DNA of 64,000 bases from Stictocephala bisonia (GCA_035578905.1 JAQJVL010002644.1:1-64000), one strand, 5' to 3'. Shown: positions 46,886-57,339, counted from the stretch's first letter. The notes: generated by a model from the sequence alone, not told the origin. Made by a program: numbers and translations.

Positions 46886-48787
46886 ATGAACCTACTAAAT
46901 AAAGGACTAAATTTTAATTTGAGTTGCAAAAATGATATTGAAAATGTAATCATTGATGTGGAGTCAAATATTCAATTTTTAAATGAAAATAAGAAAAATA
47001 TCATTAGAAGAGATATTGAATCTACAATATTAAATCTGAAACAAACAAGAAAAAACAACAAAATTGAACAACAAAATCATAAAACACTAACGTCATTACA
47101 ATCCAAAGATGTATTTTATCTAAAAGCTGACAAAAGTAATGCTATTGTTATTTTAGACAAAACAGAATATTTTAATAGAGTGACTAACATGCTAATTTCT
47201 GGTCCCTACATAATTTTCGACAAAAATCTTTTACCAAAATTTATCACTTCTACAATGAATTCCTTGAAACAATGCAAAACTCTAATAAATCCAGATCTTA
47301 TAAAACATTTACATGTTTCTAATCCTTCAATCGCACGACTCTATTGTTTACCTAAAATCCATAAACCAGGAAAAAGTATGCGTCCTATTGTAAATTCGAT
47401 AAATGCTCCAAACTATAACTTATCAAAATGGTTAGCACAAAAACTACAACAATTAGATCCTTTCCCATCTTTAGCAATAAAAAATCGATATGAATTCATA
47501 AACTGTGTCAAAAATTTAAAAATACAAGAAAATGAAATAATGGTTTCTTTTGACGTTACTTCTCTATATCCAAATGTTCCTTTAAAAGAAACAATGAAAT
47601 TATTTGAAAAATGGTTCACTTCAATAAATTTATGCAAAGAACAAAAAGAAGAATATCTTATATTAATTAACACTTGTATAAATCAAAATATATTTCAATT
47701 TAACAACAAATTCTATCAACAAACAGAAGGTACTGCTATGGGAAATTCATTATCCTGTTTTGTGGCAAATCTATTTATGAGTAATTTTGAAATAAAAGCC
47801 AAAGAAACTTTACCATATTTTCCCCAATATTGGTTTAGATATGTGGATGATATATTTGCAATATTTAACACAAATCAAAATTTAAATAACTTTCTTAGTC
47901 AATTGAACTCTTTTTACACAACAATAAAATTTACATATGAATCTGAATCAAATTCAAAATTACCATTTTTAGATATTTTAGTTTCAAGAAATGAAATTTC
48001 TCAAAATCTTGATTTTAACATATATAGAAAACCAACTCACACCAACAGATTCATCACCAATGACTCATATCATCCACCAACTCAAAAAAGAACAGCATTC
48101 AACAACATGATTTATAGATTATTAAACACGCCTTTGAATGAGGACAATTTTGAAAAAGAACTTTCCTATATCAAAAATATTGCTGTTTACAATGGATATG
48201 ATCCTATACTAATTGATAATATTTTAAAAAAGTCTGTTAAAAAACAAATTAAAAGATCAAGGACTACATTAAAAGAAATAAAAGAAAAAGAAGAAAATTA
48301 TTGGGCAAGTTTTACATTTAACACAAAATTGTCAAGAACCATTCAACACTCATTCAAGAAAAATTCAAATATCAAACCTACATTCAAAACTACAAACAAA
48401 TTAAAAAACAAACTGAATAACCCTAAAGACAAAATTAAAAATGAAAATCTATCAGGAATCTATGAAATTAACTGTGATAACTGCGAAGAAAAATACATAG
48501 GACAAACCAAAAGAAATTTAAAAATAAGATTCAAAGAACATTTTTCACACATTAAATTTAACAGAGAAGAAAAGTTAGCAGTTGCTAGACATTGTTTAAC
48601 AACAAATCACAATATTAGCAAAGAAAATTCAAAAATAATAAAATCAGTTTCATCTTCTAAATACTTGAATGCCTGGGAAACATATTTTATAAACAAGAGT
48701 AATTCATCTTTAATGAACAATGAAAATGGACCTATTCAAAATTCTTGTTTATTATCAACTTATTTTATTAAAAATTATACACTCTGA
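46886..48787 (+). CDS. Penelope-like element RT plus GIY-YIG endonuclease, open frame
   Basis: An uninterrupted 633-codon frame. RT motifs in order: DKSNAIVILDK (about 78-88), LYCLPKIHKPGKSMRPIVNS (about 151-170), catalytic aspartate in SFDVTSLYPNVP (about 221), EGTAMGNSLSCFVANLF, YVDD in WFRYVDDIFAIF (about 320), KLPFLDILVSR and the PLE signature YRKPTHTNRF. A linker leads to GIY-YIG: SGIYEINCDNCEEKYIGQTK (about 527-546), then R in RFKEH, H in VARHCL and E in AWETYF. The protein would nick the target and prime reverse transcription in the nucleus. The first ~130 codons of the native protein are missing (an in-frame stop lies just upstream, near 46774), so the copy is N-terminally truncated. 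The catalytic residues I can see are all present. Confidence 0.92.
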   Translation: MNLLNKGLNFNLSCKNDIENVIIDVESNIQFLNENKKNIIRRDIESTILNLKQTRKNNKIEQQNHKTLTSLQSKDVFYLKADKSNAIVILDKTEYFNRVTNMLISGPYIIFDKNLLPKFITSTMNSLKQCKTLINPDLIKHLHVSNPSIARLYCLPKIHKPGKSMRPIVNSINAPNYNLSKWLAQKLQQLDPFPSLAIKNRYEFINCVKNLKIQENEIMVSFDVTSLYPNVPLKETMKLFEKWFTSINLCKEQKEEYLILINTCINQNIFQFNNKFYQQTEGTAMGNSLSCFVANLFMSNFEIKAKETLPYFPQYWFRYVDDIFAIFNTNQNLNNFLSQLNSFYTTIKFTYESESNSKLPFLDILVSRNEISQNLDFNIYRKPTHTNRFITNDSYHPPTQKRTAFNNMIYRLLNTPLNEDNFEKELSYIKNIAVYNGYDPILIDNILKKSVKKQIKRSRTTLKEIKEKEENYWASFTFNTKLSRTIQHSFKKNSNIKPTFKTTNKLKNKLNNPKDKIKNENLSGIYEINCDNCEEKYIGQTKRNLKIRFKEHFSHIKFNREEKLAVARHCLTTNHNISKENSKIIKSVSSSKYLNAWETYFINKSNSSLMNNENGPIQNSCLLSTYFIKNYTL

Positions 48788-48904
48788 TATATATATATAT
48801 ATATATACACACTATACATTGTTTACAATATATTTATACTTATATTCTTTAAATTATTTACATCTGTTTTCAGAACTAATTATTGTCTTGTTTGTTTACA
48901 AATA

Positions 48905-48955
48905 AAGTTGTGTTGCCTGATGATGCCAGCTTTGCTGGCGAAAGGCCTAGTTAAA
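48905..48955 (+). ncRNA. Hammerhead-ribozyme-like motif at PLE 3' end
   Basis: CTGATGA (48917-48923), stem II GCCAGC/GCTGGC with TTT loop (48925-48939), GAAA (48940-48943), palindromic GGCC (48944-48947), TA (48948-48949) as the putative cleavage dinucleotide. These are the hammerhead core elements in order and spacing. Stem III would be only a self-complementary GGCC, which can pair only between two molecules, as reported for small hammerheads associated with Penelope-like elements. Stem I pairing is weak by eye. It would process PLE transcripts at the terminal repeats. Confidence 0.75.
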
Positions 48956-49292
48956 AATTAAAAATATATTGGTTTTATTGTAAATTATTTAATTTGAACA
49001 TATTATTAAGTGACCAATATCAACTCTCAACTTCACTAGTGTAAGTGTAGTCTATTCGTATAACTTATACTGTATTTAAGTTGAAGACTTGGCCAAAATA
49101 GTAAAAGTCTTTTCGGTTTCAGTTCAGTAGAACCTTAAATTAACATTTCATTCATTTAGTGTTTTTGAAGTATTTACTAAATCAGCAGTATGTGGACGCA
49201 ACAAATGAAAACATAATCTTAAAAACAAACGTTTAAATGTTAAAAACGAACAATTGAAACACAAGACTTTCACCTTCCTCTGCTATATGTAT

Positions 49293-49384
49293 CCTCTGGT
49301 AGCTCAGTTGGTAGAGCGGTGGACTGTAGGTGGTTGTTCATATCAGTAATCCATAGGTCGCTGGTTCAAATCCGGCCCGGAGGA
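49293..49384 (+). tRNA. tRNA-Tyr(GTA) with 19-nt intron
   Basis: Mature sequence is the same as the copies at 35894 and 36851. Intron GTGGTTGTTCATATCAGTA follows position 37. All stems and both internal promoter boxes are intact, and upstream CAAGACTTTCACCTTCCTC is conserved. It lies just right of the composite, belonging to the unit series the composite interrupted. Confidence 0.9.
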
Positions 49385-50039
49385 TTGTGTTTTGGTAAAA
49401 TATTTACTTTCCGTAGCAACAAAAAGCAAAGTTTCTTCGTTTTTATTACTGCATTTCGTGTTGAATTATTAATAAAAATTCAGTTTCGTACCAACATTAT
49501 TGGAAGGAATGACTTTTACCTCAATGAACATTTCCTAGATGTCTGCCTGTTATGCTAAATATATGACAGATCAATTGTGTATTTCTTGAATAGTATGTGT
49601 CTGTAACTTGTATGTTTCACGTATACTTGAAACACCGTACAATAACAACATACACTCAAAATTGTGTCATCGACAAGATTATTTTTATGAACTAATGAAA
49701 TATAATACGGAAATTAAAACCAACAAGCAATTTTCTTACATTCCTTGTTGTTGCAAGTAGATGGCGACAATCGTTTATAATTCAACAAAAAATAAAAATT
49801 CCTGCAATACAATTTCAAACAACAGCTTAAATGACTAATAGAACAATAAACGTTTAACATAATTTCGCAAACTTTTAATAATAATTCTTAATTTACATCC
49901 AGTACAACATGTTTCTCATAAATTGCATAGGAGATACAGTCGAGGTATTGAAAAATTATAAATATTATACATGTCACGAATAGTCCTCAAGCAATACATA
50001 AATTGACACTAATGAAAGATATTCCAAGATATTTTGCTG
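49385..50039. other. tRNA-unit trailer and AT-rich DNA
   Basis: The first ~70 bp are the conserved downstream flank of the tRNA unit. The rest is featureless. Confidence 0.4.
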
Positions 50040-51000
50040 ACATTTAGAGGGAAGTTAGCTTTTTCATCATAGAGACCCACTAAGAAAGTATTCTGGAAAT
50101 TCCATTCCTAAGGGGTAGAAAAGCCCCTTACCGTTTCATTTTACTTTCTTCCATATACGTTAGCATAGAGAATGTAATATGATCGTAAAAAAATTTTTTT
50201 TACAAGTTGGTCTAAAAATCTATTTTAGGGTCCCCTGAACCCAAAAAAGTTTTTTTCGAAACTAATGTTGGTGTCTGTCCTTATGTGTGTCTGTCTGTGT
50301 GTATGCAGGTCACTGGAGACTAAACGGAAGGATACATTTTTATGGAATTTGGTATTTAAGTGTATTTGGGCAATATTTCCAGACCATTTTTCATTTTTTG
50401 TTGTTGTTGAAATTTTAGTTTTTTAATTTTTGTGGGCAAAACAATACAAAAATAGAATTTTCTCAAAAACCGCTCTAACGATTTTGATTACGTTTTCAGG
50501 AAATATGTAAATTACAGTTTAAAATATTTTATTAAAAACCGCATGTCTCTAACTTGACTAGTTATTGATTTATAGCAAAATCACCTTATTTGGGAATCAA
50601 AATGGTAATTTTCAAAATTTTGATTTTTAGTGTTTAATATGGTGATAAGTTTGTGCCAATTCTTAGGAAACATTTATTTTCCATAAGATTAACATTGGAA
50701 TTAATTTAATTTAGAATTAAAAACCTTAACATGATACAATAAGCTTTGCTAATTTGGTTTTCGTTGTTAAGTTTTTAAGGGTTTCAGGTCAGTTTTACTA
50801 ACTCTGACATCAATTACTTCTATGAATCCCCACGAAGAAAACTTACAGGGGTTTCTAAACTATAACACTTTGTTATGAAGGAGAACGGCAGTGAGCTCAG
50901 CTTTTTATATTGATGTGATGGTTTAGAGAGAACCATAGAGGGAAGGGTAAACAAACCTAAAGAACCACTCCTTAGCGAAGCATGGGCGGTTCTAGTAGTT
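50040..51000 (+). repeat. Dispersed repeat family, copy A (Helitron-like end)
   Basis: Shares ordered blocks with 54955-55428: TTCCATTC-x-AAGGGGTAGAAAAGCCCC (near 50100), AAGCTTTGCTAATTTGGTTT (near 50741), GGAGAACGGCAG and TTTTATATTGATGTGATGGT (near 50880-50930), then AGAGAACCATAGAGGGAAGG. It ends near AGCGAAGCATGGGCGG and CTAGT (50975-50997). An internal GT/CT-rich TGTGTGTCTGTCTGTGTGT block is present. The CTAG-T terminus and lack of inverted ends hint at a non-autonomous Helitron. Unproven. Confidence 0.55.
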
Positions 51001-51106
51001 ATGCTAGTACTCGTATAAACATTTAAATTATCTCAAAAATATAAAGCCAAATCCATATTCCACATGCTTGCCAAGCGCCTCGGAGTAGAGGAATCTAAAT
51101 AAAATA

Positions 51107-52390
51107 GCATCCTGCTAGTTCCGATAAGTAAAGGCAGCATCCTGCTAGTTCCGATAAGTAAAGGCGACACCACAGGCAGCATCCTGCTAGTTCCGATAAG
51201 TAAAGGCGACACCACAGGCAGCATCCTGCTAGTTCCGATAAGTAAAGGCGACACCACAGGCAGCATCCTGCTAGTTCCGTTCCGATAAGTAAAGGCGACA
51301 CCACAGGCAGCATCCTGCTAGTTCCGATAAGTAAAGGCGACACCACAGGCAGCATCCTGCTAGTTACGATAAGTAAAGGCGACACCACAGGCAGCATCCT
51401 GCTAGTTCCGATAAGTAAAGGCGACACCACAGGCAGCATCCTGCTAGTTACGATAAGTAAAGGCGACATACGCAGCATCCTACTAGTTCCGATAAGTAAA
51501 GGCGACACCACAGGCAGCATCCTGCTAGTTCCGATAAGTAAAGGCGACACCACAGGCAGCATCCTGCTAGTTCCGATAAGTAAAGGCGACACCACAGGCA
51601 GCATCCTACTAGTTCCGATAAGTAAAGGCGACACCACAGGCAGCATCCTGCTAGTTCCGATAAGTAAAGGCGACACCACAGGCAGCATCCTGCTAGTTCC
51701 GTTCCGATAAGTAAAGGCGACACCACAGGCAGCATCCTGCTAGTTACGATAAGTAAAGGCGACACCACAGGCAGCATCCTGCTAGTTCCGATAAGTAAAG
51801 GCGACACCATAGGCAGCATCCTGCTAGTTCCGATAAGTAAAGGCGACACCACAGGCAGCATCCTGCTAGTTCCGATAAGTAAAGGCGACACCACAGGCAG
51901 CATCCTACTAGTTCCGATAAGTAAAGGCGACACCACAGGCAGCATCCTGCTAGTTCCGATAAGTAAAGGCGACACCACAGGCAGCATCCTGCTAGTTCCG
52001 TTCCGATAAGTAAAGGCGACACCACAGGCAGCATCCTGCTAGTTCCGATAAGTAAAGGCGACACCACAGGCAGCATCCTGCTAGTTCCGATAAGTAAAGG
52101 CGACACCATAGGCAGCATCCTGCTAGTTCCGATAAGTAAAGGCGACACCACAGGCAGCATCCTACTAGTTCCGATAAGTAAAGGTGACACCACAGGCAGC
52201 ATCCTGCTAGTTCCGTTCCGATAAGTAAAGGCGACACCACAGGCAGCATCCTGCTAGTTCCGATAAGTAAAGGCGACACCACAAGCAGCATCCTGCTAGT
52301 TCCGATGAGTAAATGCAACACCACAGGCAGCATCCTGCTAGTTCTAAGGAGTAAAGGCAGGTAAGTAAAGGCGACACCACAGGCAGAATC
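51107..52390. repeat. 42-bp minisatellite, about 30 copies
   Basis: Unit CAGCATCCTGCTAGTTCCGA plus TAAGTAAAGGCGACACCACA plus GG. A variant with a GTTCC insertion (CCGTTCCGATAAG) recurs at about 51278, 51700, 52000 and 52213, giving a higher-order pattern with other variants (TTACGATAAG, CCTACTAG). On the minus strand every unit encodes MLPVVSPLLIGTSR, so frames up to 197 codons exist. The 5-bp insertions shift them, and there is no flanking gene structure. Treated as non-coding. Confidence 0.95.
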
Positions 52391-52548
52391 TTAAAAGGCG
52401 TTAATATTAGTAGCCTTTACTTGTATTCAAAACCTCCCTAAATTGACCTGTTTTGATTTGTGAAAATTGTGATCTTAATTTACGTTGTATCAAAACGCAA
52501 ACGTGAAGAATTTAAAAGGCTCAAAAATGGCAGGGCCAAAAGTTTTCT

Positions 52549-52869
52549 ACGAAATTTATCTCTTCTGAAGGAGTGGTATTGGGATATACCTCTCAACGTT
52601 TTGTAATTTTTCTTTTTTACTTGTAGCTACGAAATATGTCACTTATAAAGGAATGGTATTCGGATATACCTCTCAACGTTTTGTAATTTTTCTTTTTTAC
52701 ATGTAGCTACGTAATGTACCACTTATGAATGAGTGGTATTCGGATATACCTCTCAACGTTTTGTAAAGTTTCTTTTTTTACATGTAGCTACGTAATGTAT
52801 CACTTATGAATGAGTGGTATCCGGATATACCTCTCAACATTTTGTAATTTTTCTTTTTTACTTGTAGCT
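52549..52869. repeat. 80-bp tandem repeat, four copies
   Basis: Each copy has GGATATACCTCTCAACGTTT, then TGTAATTTTTCTTTTTTAC and TGTAGCTACG. Copies are 80-81 bp and somewhat diverged. Confidence 0.95.
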
Positions 52870-53737
52870 CAAAATAGGCATACAATACTTCCTTTAGATG
52901 TAATGAAACGATATGTATTTCTTACTTTAGTAATAGCACCAAAATCTGTACATGAAATTATATTTCTCGTCAGTTAGCTAAAAACGTTTTTCGATTTTTA
53001 CCGGTGCAACGTAGAGTTACATAGTCCGACACTATTAAGTATATCTTACAGCTTTGTTCGAAAAAATAAATCAATATATTTGTTCAGCTTATATTTTGAA
53101 TAAAATATTTGATAATTATAAAATATAGGTCCGTCGATTTTCAAGATTTTTTTAACTAGTCAATATTAATCTCACGAACATGAACACCTAGAACATTTCG
53201 GTTGAAAATCGAGTTTTGATAAAAAATATAAAACATGTTTTTACAAAAAAAAGCTAAGCATATTACGTTAATCGTGTTTAGTGTATTTCTCCTGAACACG
53301 AACGTGACACTACAATACTCTGTAGAATACGTGACACTACAACACATACGACGAATAATAACTGAGATATTCAACAAACAAGTGGGTGAGGTTAGTTTAA
53401 GCTGTGTAGGTTCGATTAGTATATGTTGACATTGAATTCAAACATATTGCTAACCGTACTCTAACCTAACATAACCAAACATATTTTGTTAAATGAATCT
53501 GAATAGTTTTTATTTGTGGGAGAGAGGAAGAACTGGATGTCATATTCTTGTTCAGGAGAAAAAAACATAAGTTTAGTATAATATAATTTTTTTTAAAAAA
53601 AATCAGTATATCCGATGAAACCTTTTTATGTATTCGTGTTCATGAGGTTGATTCTGAGCAGTTTAAAAAAATCTGGTAAGGATCCCTATATTCCATATTT
53701 ACCAAATATTTCAAAACTATTACAACTGATCATTGTA
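52870..53737. other. AT-rich non-coding DNA
   Basis: Overlapping short frames on opposite strands (53156-53377, 53235-53429) without domains. A small imperfect repeat ACGTGACACTACAA lies at 53303 and 53330. Confidence 0.35.
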
Positions 53738-54079
53738 AAGACCTTTACCGATTGTAAGATGCGTCACTTATACCGTCACAGCTATTACAAACAGAAGAAG
53801 TTGGTTGATCGAAGGAAGAGGTGATGGAAGGTTTACGTGGCGAAGAGAACAAAGAGTATGTACTCGCAAGGTAAAACACCTTAACCGATTGTAAGAAAGT
53901 ATGCGCCACTTATACCGTCACAGCTATTACAAACAGAACAAGTTGGTTGATCGAAGGAAGAGGTGATGGAAGGTTTACGTGGCGAAGAGAACAAAGAGTA
54001 TGTACTCGCAAGGTAAAACACCTTAACCGATTGTAAGAAAGTATGCGCCACTTATACCGTCGCAGCTATTACAAACAAA
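53738..54079. repeat. 142-bp tandem repeat, 2.4 copies
   Basis: GCGCCACTTATACCGTCACA occurs at 53761 (variant), 53903 and 54045 (variant), exactly 142 bp apart. The full copies include GGTTGATCGAAGGAAGAGGT and GTATGTACTCGCAAGGTAAA. The copies are nearly identical. Confidence 0.95.
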
Positions 54080-54954
54080 CACTCTAGTGGCTCTGATATA
54101 TGTGAGAGAGGGCCTCGTGTAGAAGTGAACCTTTGTGAATTGATGAATTGCCCCGAGCCGTGGCGCTGCCGGCACGCTACAGGCACCCGTCCAATAATGG
54201 AATTAACAGGCAATTTATAACAGATCGCGTTGATTTATCCGAGCCTGGACTCACCAGGGGACCGGCGGGTCTGCCGCGCGGCACGGTGACGTATTCCGAG
54301 AGAAATCGCGCGTCAAAGCGTCTAGTAATTAGGGTAACTGACAAAAAACACAATTACTAGATCGTAGATGCGTGCATAGGCTACAGTTAAAAAGTAAAAT
54401 GTTATCAACCTTTCGGTTTTACTAAGTTAAAGAATAAGTAGAAACTCTTTACTTTCAAAAAACAAACTAAAATTCGTAACTTGCGATTAAGGTGTTGCAC
54501 GAATAAACCCTACATAGAATTTAGTTTAACATTATTTTCAGTACTATTAAGTGCGTCAAATCCGATTAGCTGCTCCCCAAACCCAAACCAATTCTATCGA
54601 AATAACTACCAAAATATCTAAAGTATTAAGTTATTTTGAAGAAATGAAATGCTTATATAACTATCAGCAGTTTCTTATAGATCTGATGGAGATAACTGAA
54701 AGCCATGCGTTACTGCTTTCTCTAAACAAGCACTCCTATACATGCTCATGTTGAAAATTAGGTTAGGTTGTATTTCGTTGAGATAAAATTGTTGCTTAAT
54801 ACTTTCGACATATTTTATTAGTTTAATTTGATTTGTTGCTATACAAAATCGAAAATCAAGTTGGGGCAGCTAGAGGATTTGCACTTTTCTTTGTCTCTCT
54901 CAAAATAAAGAATAAGCAGATTACTGATTATTTATTACTATCTAAAAATGATGT
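54080..54954. other. Non-coding DNA with GC-elevated island
   Basis: 54110-54330 is markedly richer in GC than its neighbours (GAGCCGTGGCGCTGCCGGCA and TCTGCCGCGCGGCACGG) and contains CpGs and TAATTA-like words. Its 70-codon frame (54148-54360) has no recognisable protein. A regulatory island is possible. The rest is featureless. Confidence 0.4.
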
Positions 54955-55428
54955 ATTAACTCTGTATTGACTCATCCATTCAGAACCACTGAACGGATTT
55001 TGATGAAATGTGGGGGGAAGTTACATTTTGTTTTGTAGGGTCTCACTTGGAAAGGACTTCTCGATATTCCATTCTCAAAAGGTAGAAACAGCCCCTCAAA
55101 TGTTCCTTTTCCCCTTAAGAGTAACGTTGGCAATATTTATTTTAATAATTTATTTCAAACATCTTTTAAAACATAAACATTACACAAAAGCTTAGCTAAT
55201 TTGTTTTCATTGTGAAACGTATACTGACTGCACTACTTTGCACTCCCCTAAAACACCTATAGCGTTTTCTAGACTGCAAAACCGTATCATCTAGGAGAAC
55301 GGTAGCAGATTCAACGTTTATATTGATTTTACGGTTTACAGAGAATTACGGAAGAAAGGGTAAGCAAGGTTAAAGAACTACCCTGTGGTGATTCTACCCT
55401 AGAAGCAAGGGCTCTAGGCTAGTGTATT
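54955..55428 (+). repeat. Dispersed repeat family, copy B
   Basis: Same family and orientation as 50040-51000, lacking much of the interior. It starts near ACTGAACGGATTTTGATGAA and has TTCCATTCTCAAAAGGTAGA, AAGCTTAGCTAATTTG, GGAGAACGGTAGCAG, TTTATATTGATTTTACGGTT and GAGAATTACGGAAGAAAGGG. It ends near CTCTAGGCTAGT (55417-55428). Confidence 0.55.
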
Positions 55429-57247
55429 TATAAGAAGATAGAACTTACTCTAATATTCGTAATTAAATCAAGACTTGATAAAAAGGATGTTGCCCAAGCA
55501 TGTTCGTCACTGTCAAATATGCATTACATAGGAAACTGAATAGATGAAAACAACATAGAAGAAAGAAACAGAGGTCGTGTCGAAAGGTGTGCTGAACGTG
55601 TGTCGTGTCCAAATTATAGAAATTTTGGGTTTCGAGTAATTAGTTTTCCAGTTCTTCGCGAGGACGTGAGGATGGCAAATATTTTCAACATATCTATATA
55701 TCGAATTACCGATAAATCGCAAAAAGAAAAATATCAATATATCGGGTAACCGATATATCTAATTGTAAATGATTTATCTGTATAAAATTATACACTTCCT
55801 CATATGTAATGACCAAAAATACTGTATACTCATGTTTTCGTATCACTATTTAGAATAGCCTACTGAATGTAAAGATGAAATGCGTTAATCTACACGAAAA
55901 AGTTGTGGTCTGCGGGGTTGAAAGAAAAAAAATCAAAATAAGAATAAATATACCTTTAATTATTATGCTAGTTATGAAATTATAATGTTATATCAAACGT
56001 ATAGGATCGCCAGCTGTTCCACCCTCTGGACTATAATAAACTACATTTTGGTGCGTTAACCTGATGTAAAAAAGCGAAATAAAGTTACTTTATTTTTTCA
56101 ATGCATGTTTTGTACGCATAAGAGGCAATTTAAACGTGTTTTTTTTTTTTTTTAAAATCGTGACGATTTTGATGAGAGAGAATAACGTCAATATTTATTG
56201 TTATGATATATCGGATCAAAATATCGATATGGCCGGTATTATCGAAAGAAAATATCGATACTTATATATCGAAACGTATTTATCGATATTTCCGATATAT
56301 CTTTGTCATTCTCTCCCTTAATCCTTTCCAAATCCTGAAGGACAAACGTAATAATTCATTGTACAAATATAAGAATATTTACATTATTGGTAACTGCTAG
56401 TCAGGTGTTCGCAGTTTTGTTTTCCCTCTTTGATTAAACGTAGCTTCTGTAAAATAATTTCTGTAAACATTCATAAAATAAAAATTAGTTAAATGTCAAT
56501 CTTACACAGAAGTCAGTCAAAACCAGAAACAGATGATAAATAGATTAATAACGGATGGTTTTTACAGAAATTATGTAATAACAGATATTACAAACTCGGT
56601 TGTTGGATGGTCCAAACTGGACCTCCCGAGGAGTGTGTCTGCATGAATTAAGGAAAGTTAAAGGAATGAATTATGAATATAAACAGGTTTGTCGACCCAT
56701 AAATATACATCTTGGCAGTACAGTAGCAATAATTCCGGACATGAAGCCTAAATTGGTACAAATAATTTGAGGAATATCATTAAAAACTTAATTTTGATTG
56801 CAGGGCCAAACACAGAGCTGAGAAATCGAAAAAAATAATATAATCCACATTTATAAGTATGTTAATAGTTTTACTGAAAAAGGTTGGATTGGAAAATCGT
56901 TTACTTAAATTCAGGTTTGGTTTACTGCATTTAATAGTTTGCTTGAATTCTTGTGATATGTGAAATTTTTAATCTAAAACTTAATTAATCAGAAAAACCT
57001 TAATAATAATTGTTTATGAACTTTAATGTACCTACTATATAATTTAACTTTAAACATTATAAACTGGTCCTTGAAGTTTATAACAAAGCATTAAATTTTC
57101 TTTTGACAGTTAAAAAAAATCACAATGCATGAATATATACGCGGATCACATAAAGTAATGTTATTTGATAACCATCTATGCAGTAATGAAAACAAAGTAG
57201 CTACATCTTCTGTGTAATCCAAAACAAATATTTTACCAAAACACAAG
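55429..57247. other. AT-rich DNA with two clusters of TATCGATA-type palindromes
   Basis: 55690-55765 and 56205-56305 are dense in CGATA, TATCGATA and CCGATATAT words, resembling DREF/BEAF-type insulator sites or the ends of an unknown element. A 12-T run at 56141. No gene recognised in the remaining DNA. Confidence 0.4.
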
Positions 57248-57339
57248 TCCTCCGGGTCGGATTTGAACCAGCGACCTATAGATAACTTATATGAACAACC
57301 AACTACAGTCCATCGCTCTACCATCTGAGCTACCAGAGG
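57248..57339 (-). tRNA. tRNA-Tyr(GTA) with 19-nt intron, diverged copy
   Basis: Acceptor CCTCTGG/CCGGAGG, anticodon GTA and intron TTGGTTGTTCATATAAGTT are retained. The anticodon stem has changed on both sides (ATGGA/TCTAT) yet still pairs. The T arm ends CCGAC, giving one C-A mismatch with GCTGG, and the D loop has AGATGGTA. The downstream TTGTGTTTTGGTAAAATATT matches the other units. It may be functional or a young pseudogene. Confidence 0.75.

Larger units (their letters stand above)
37208..49049. mobile_element. Palindromic PLE/gypsy composite with 11-bp target duplication
   Basis: GTGTAAGTGTA at 37208-37218 and 49039-49049 flanks an 11.8-kb insertion. Left arm 37219-41591 (minus) and right arm 44621-49000 (plus) are reverse complements with very few differences. 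Each arm is PLE RT plus GIY-YIG, then an A-rich tract, then gypsy pol. The 3-kb centre has gypsy gag-protease (minus), its putative leader, the PLE 5' part (plus) and a TAA repeat. Both arms share the same PLE/gypsy junction and the same pol frameshift, so the chimera predates the inversion. The insertion splits a tRNA-Tyr unit series. The likely mechanism is PLE-driven reverse transcription with template switching, then foldback synthesis; this is inference. Confidence 0.85.

Noticed and set aside
37208..49049. Palindrome as a pure assembly or sequencing artefact
   Set aside because: The arms differ by substitutions and indels, the centre is 3 kb of non-palindromic sequence and an 11-bp duplication brackets the whole. 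Still worth confirming with long reads.
51033..52333. Frames up to 197 codons made of a 14-residue repeat
   Set aside because: Produced by the 42-bp array. The same peptide appears in overlapping frames, shifted by 5-bp insertions, with no gene context.
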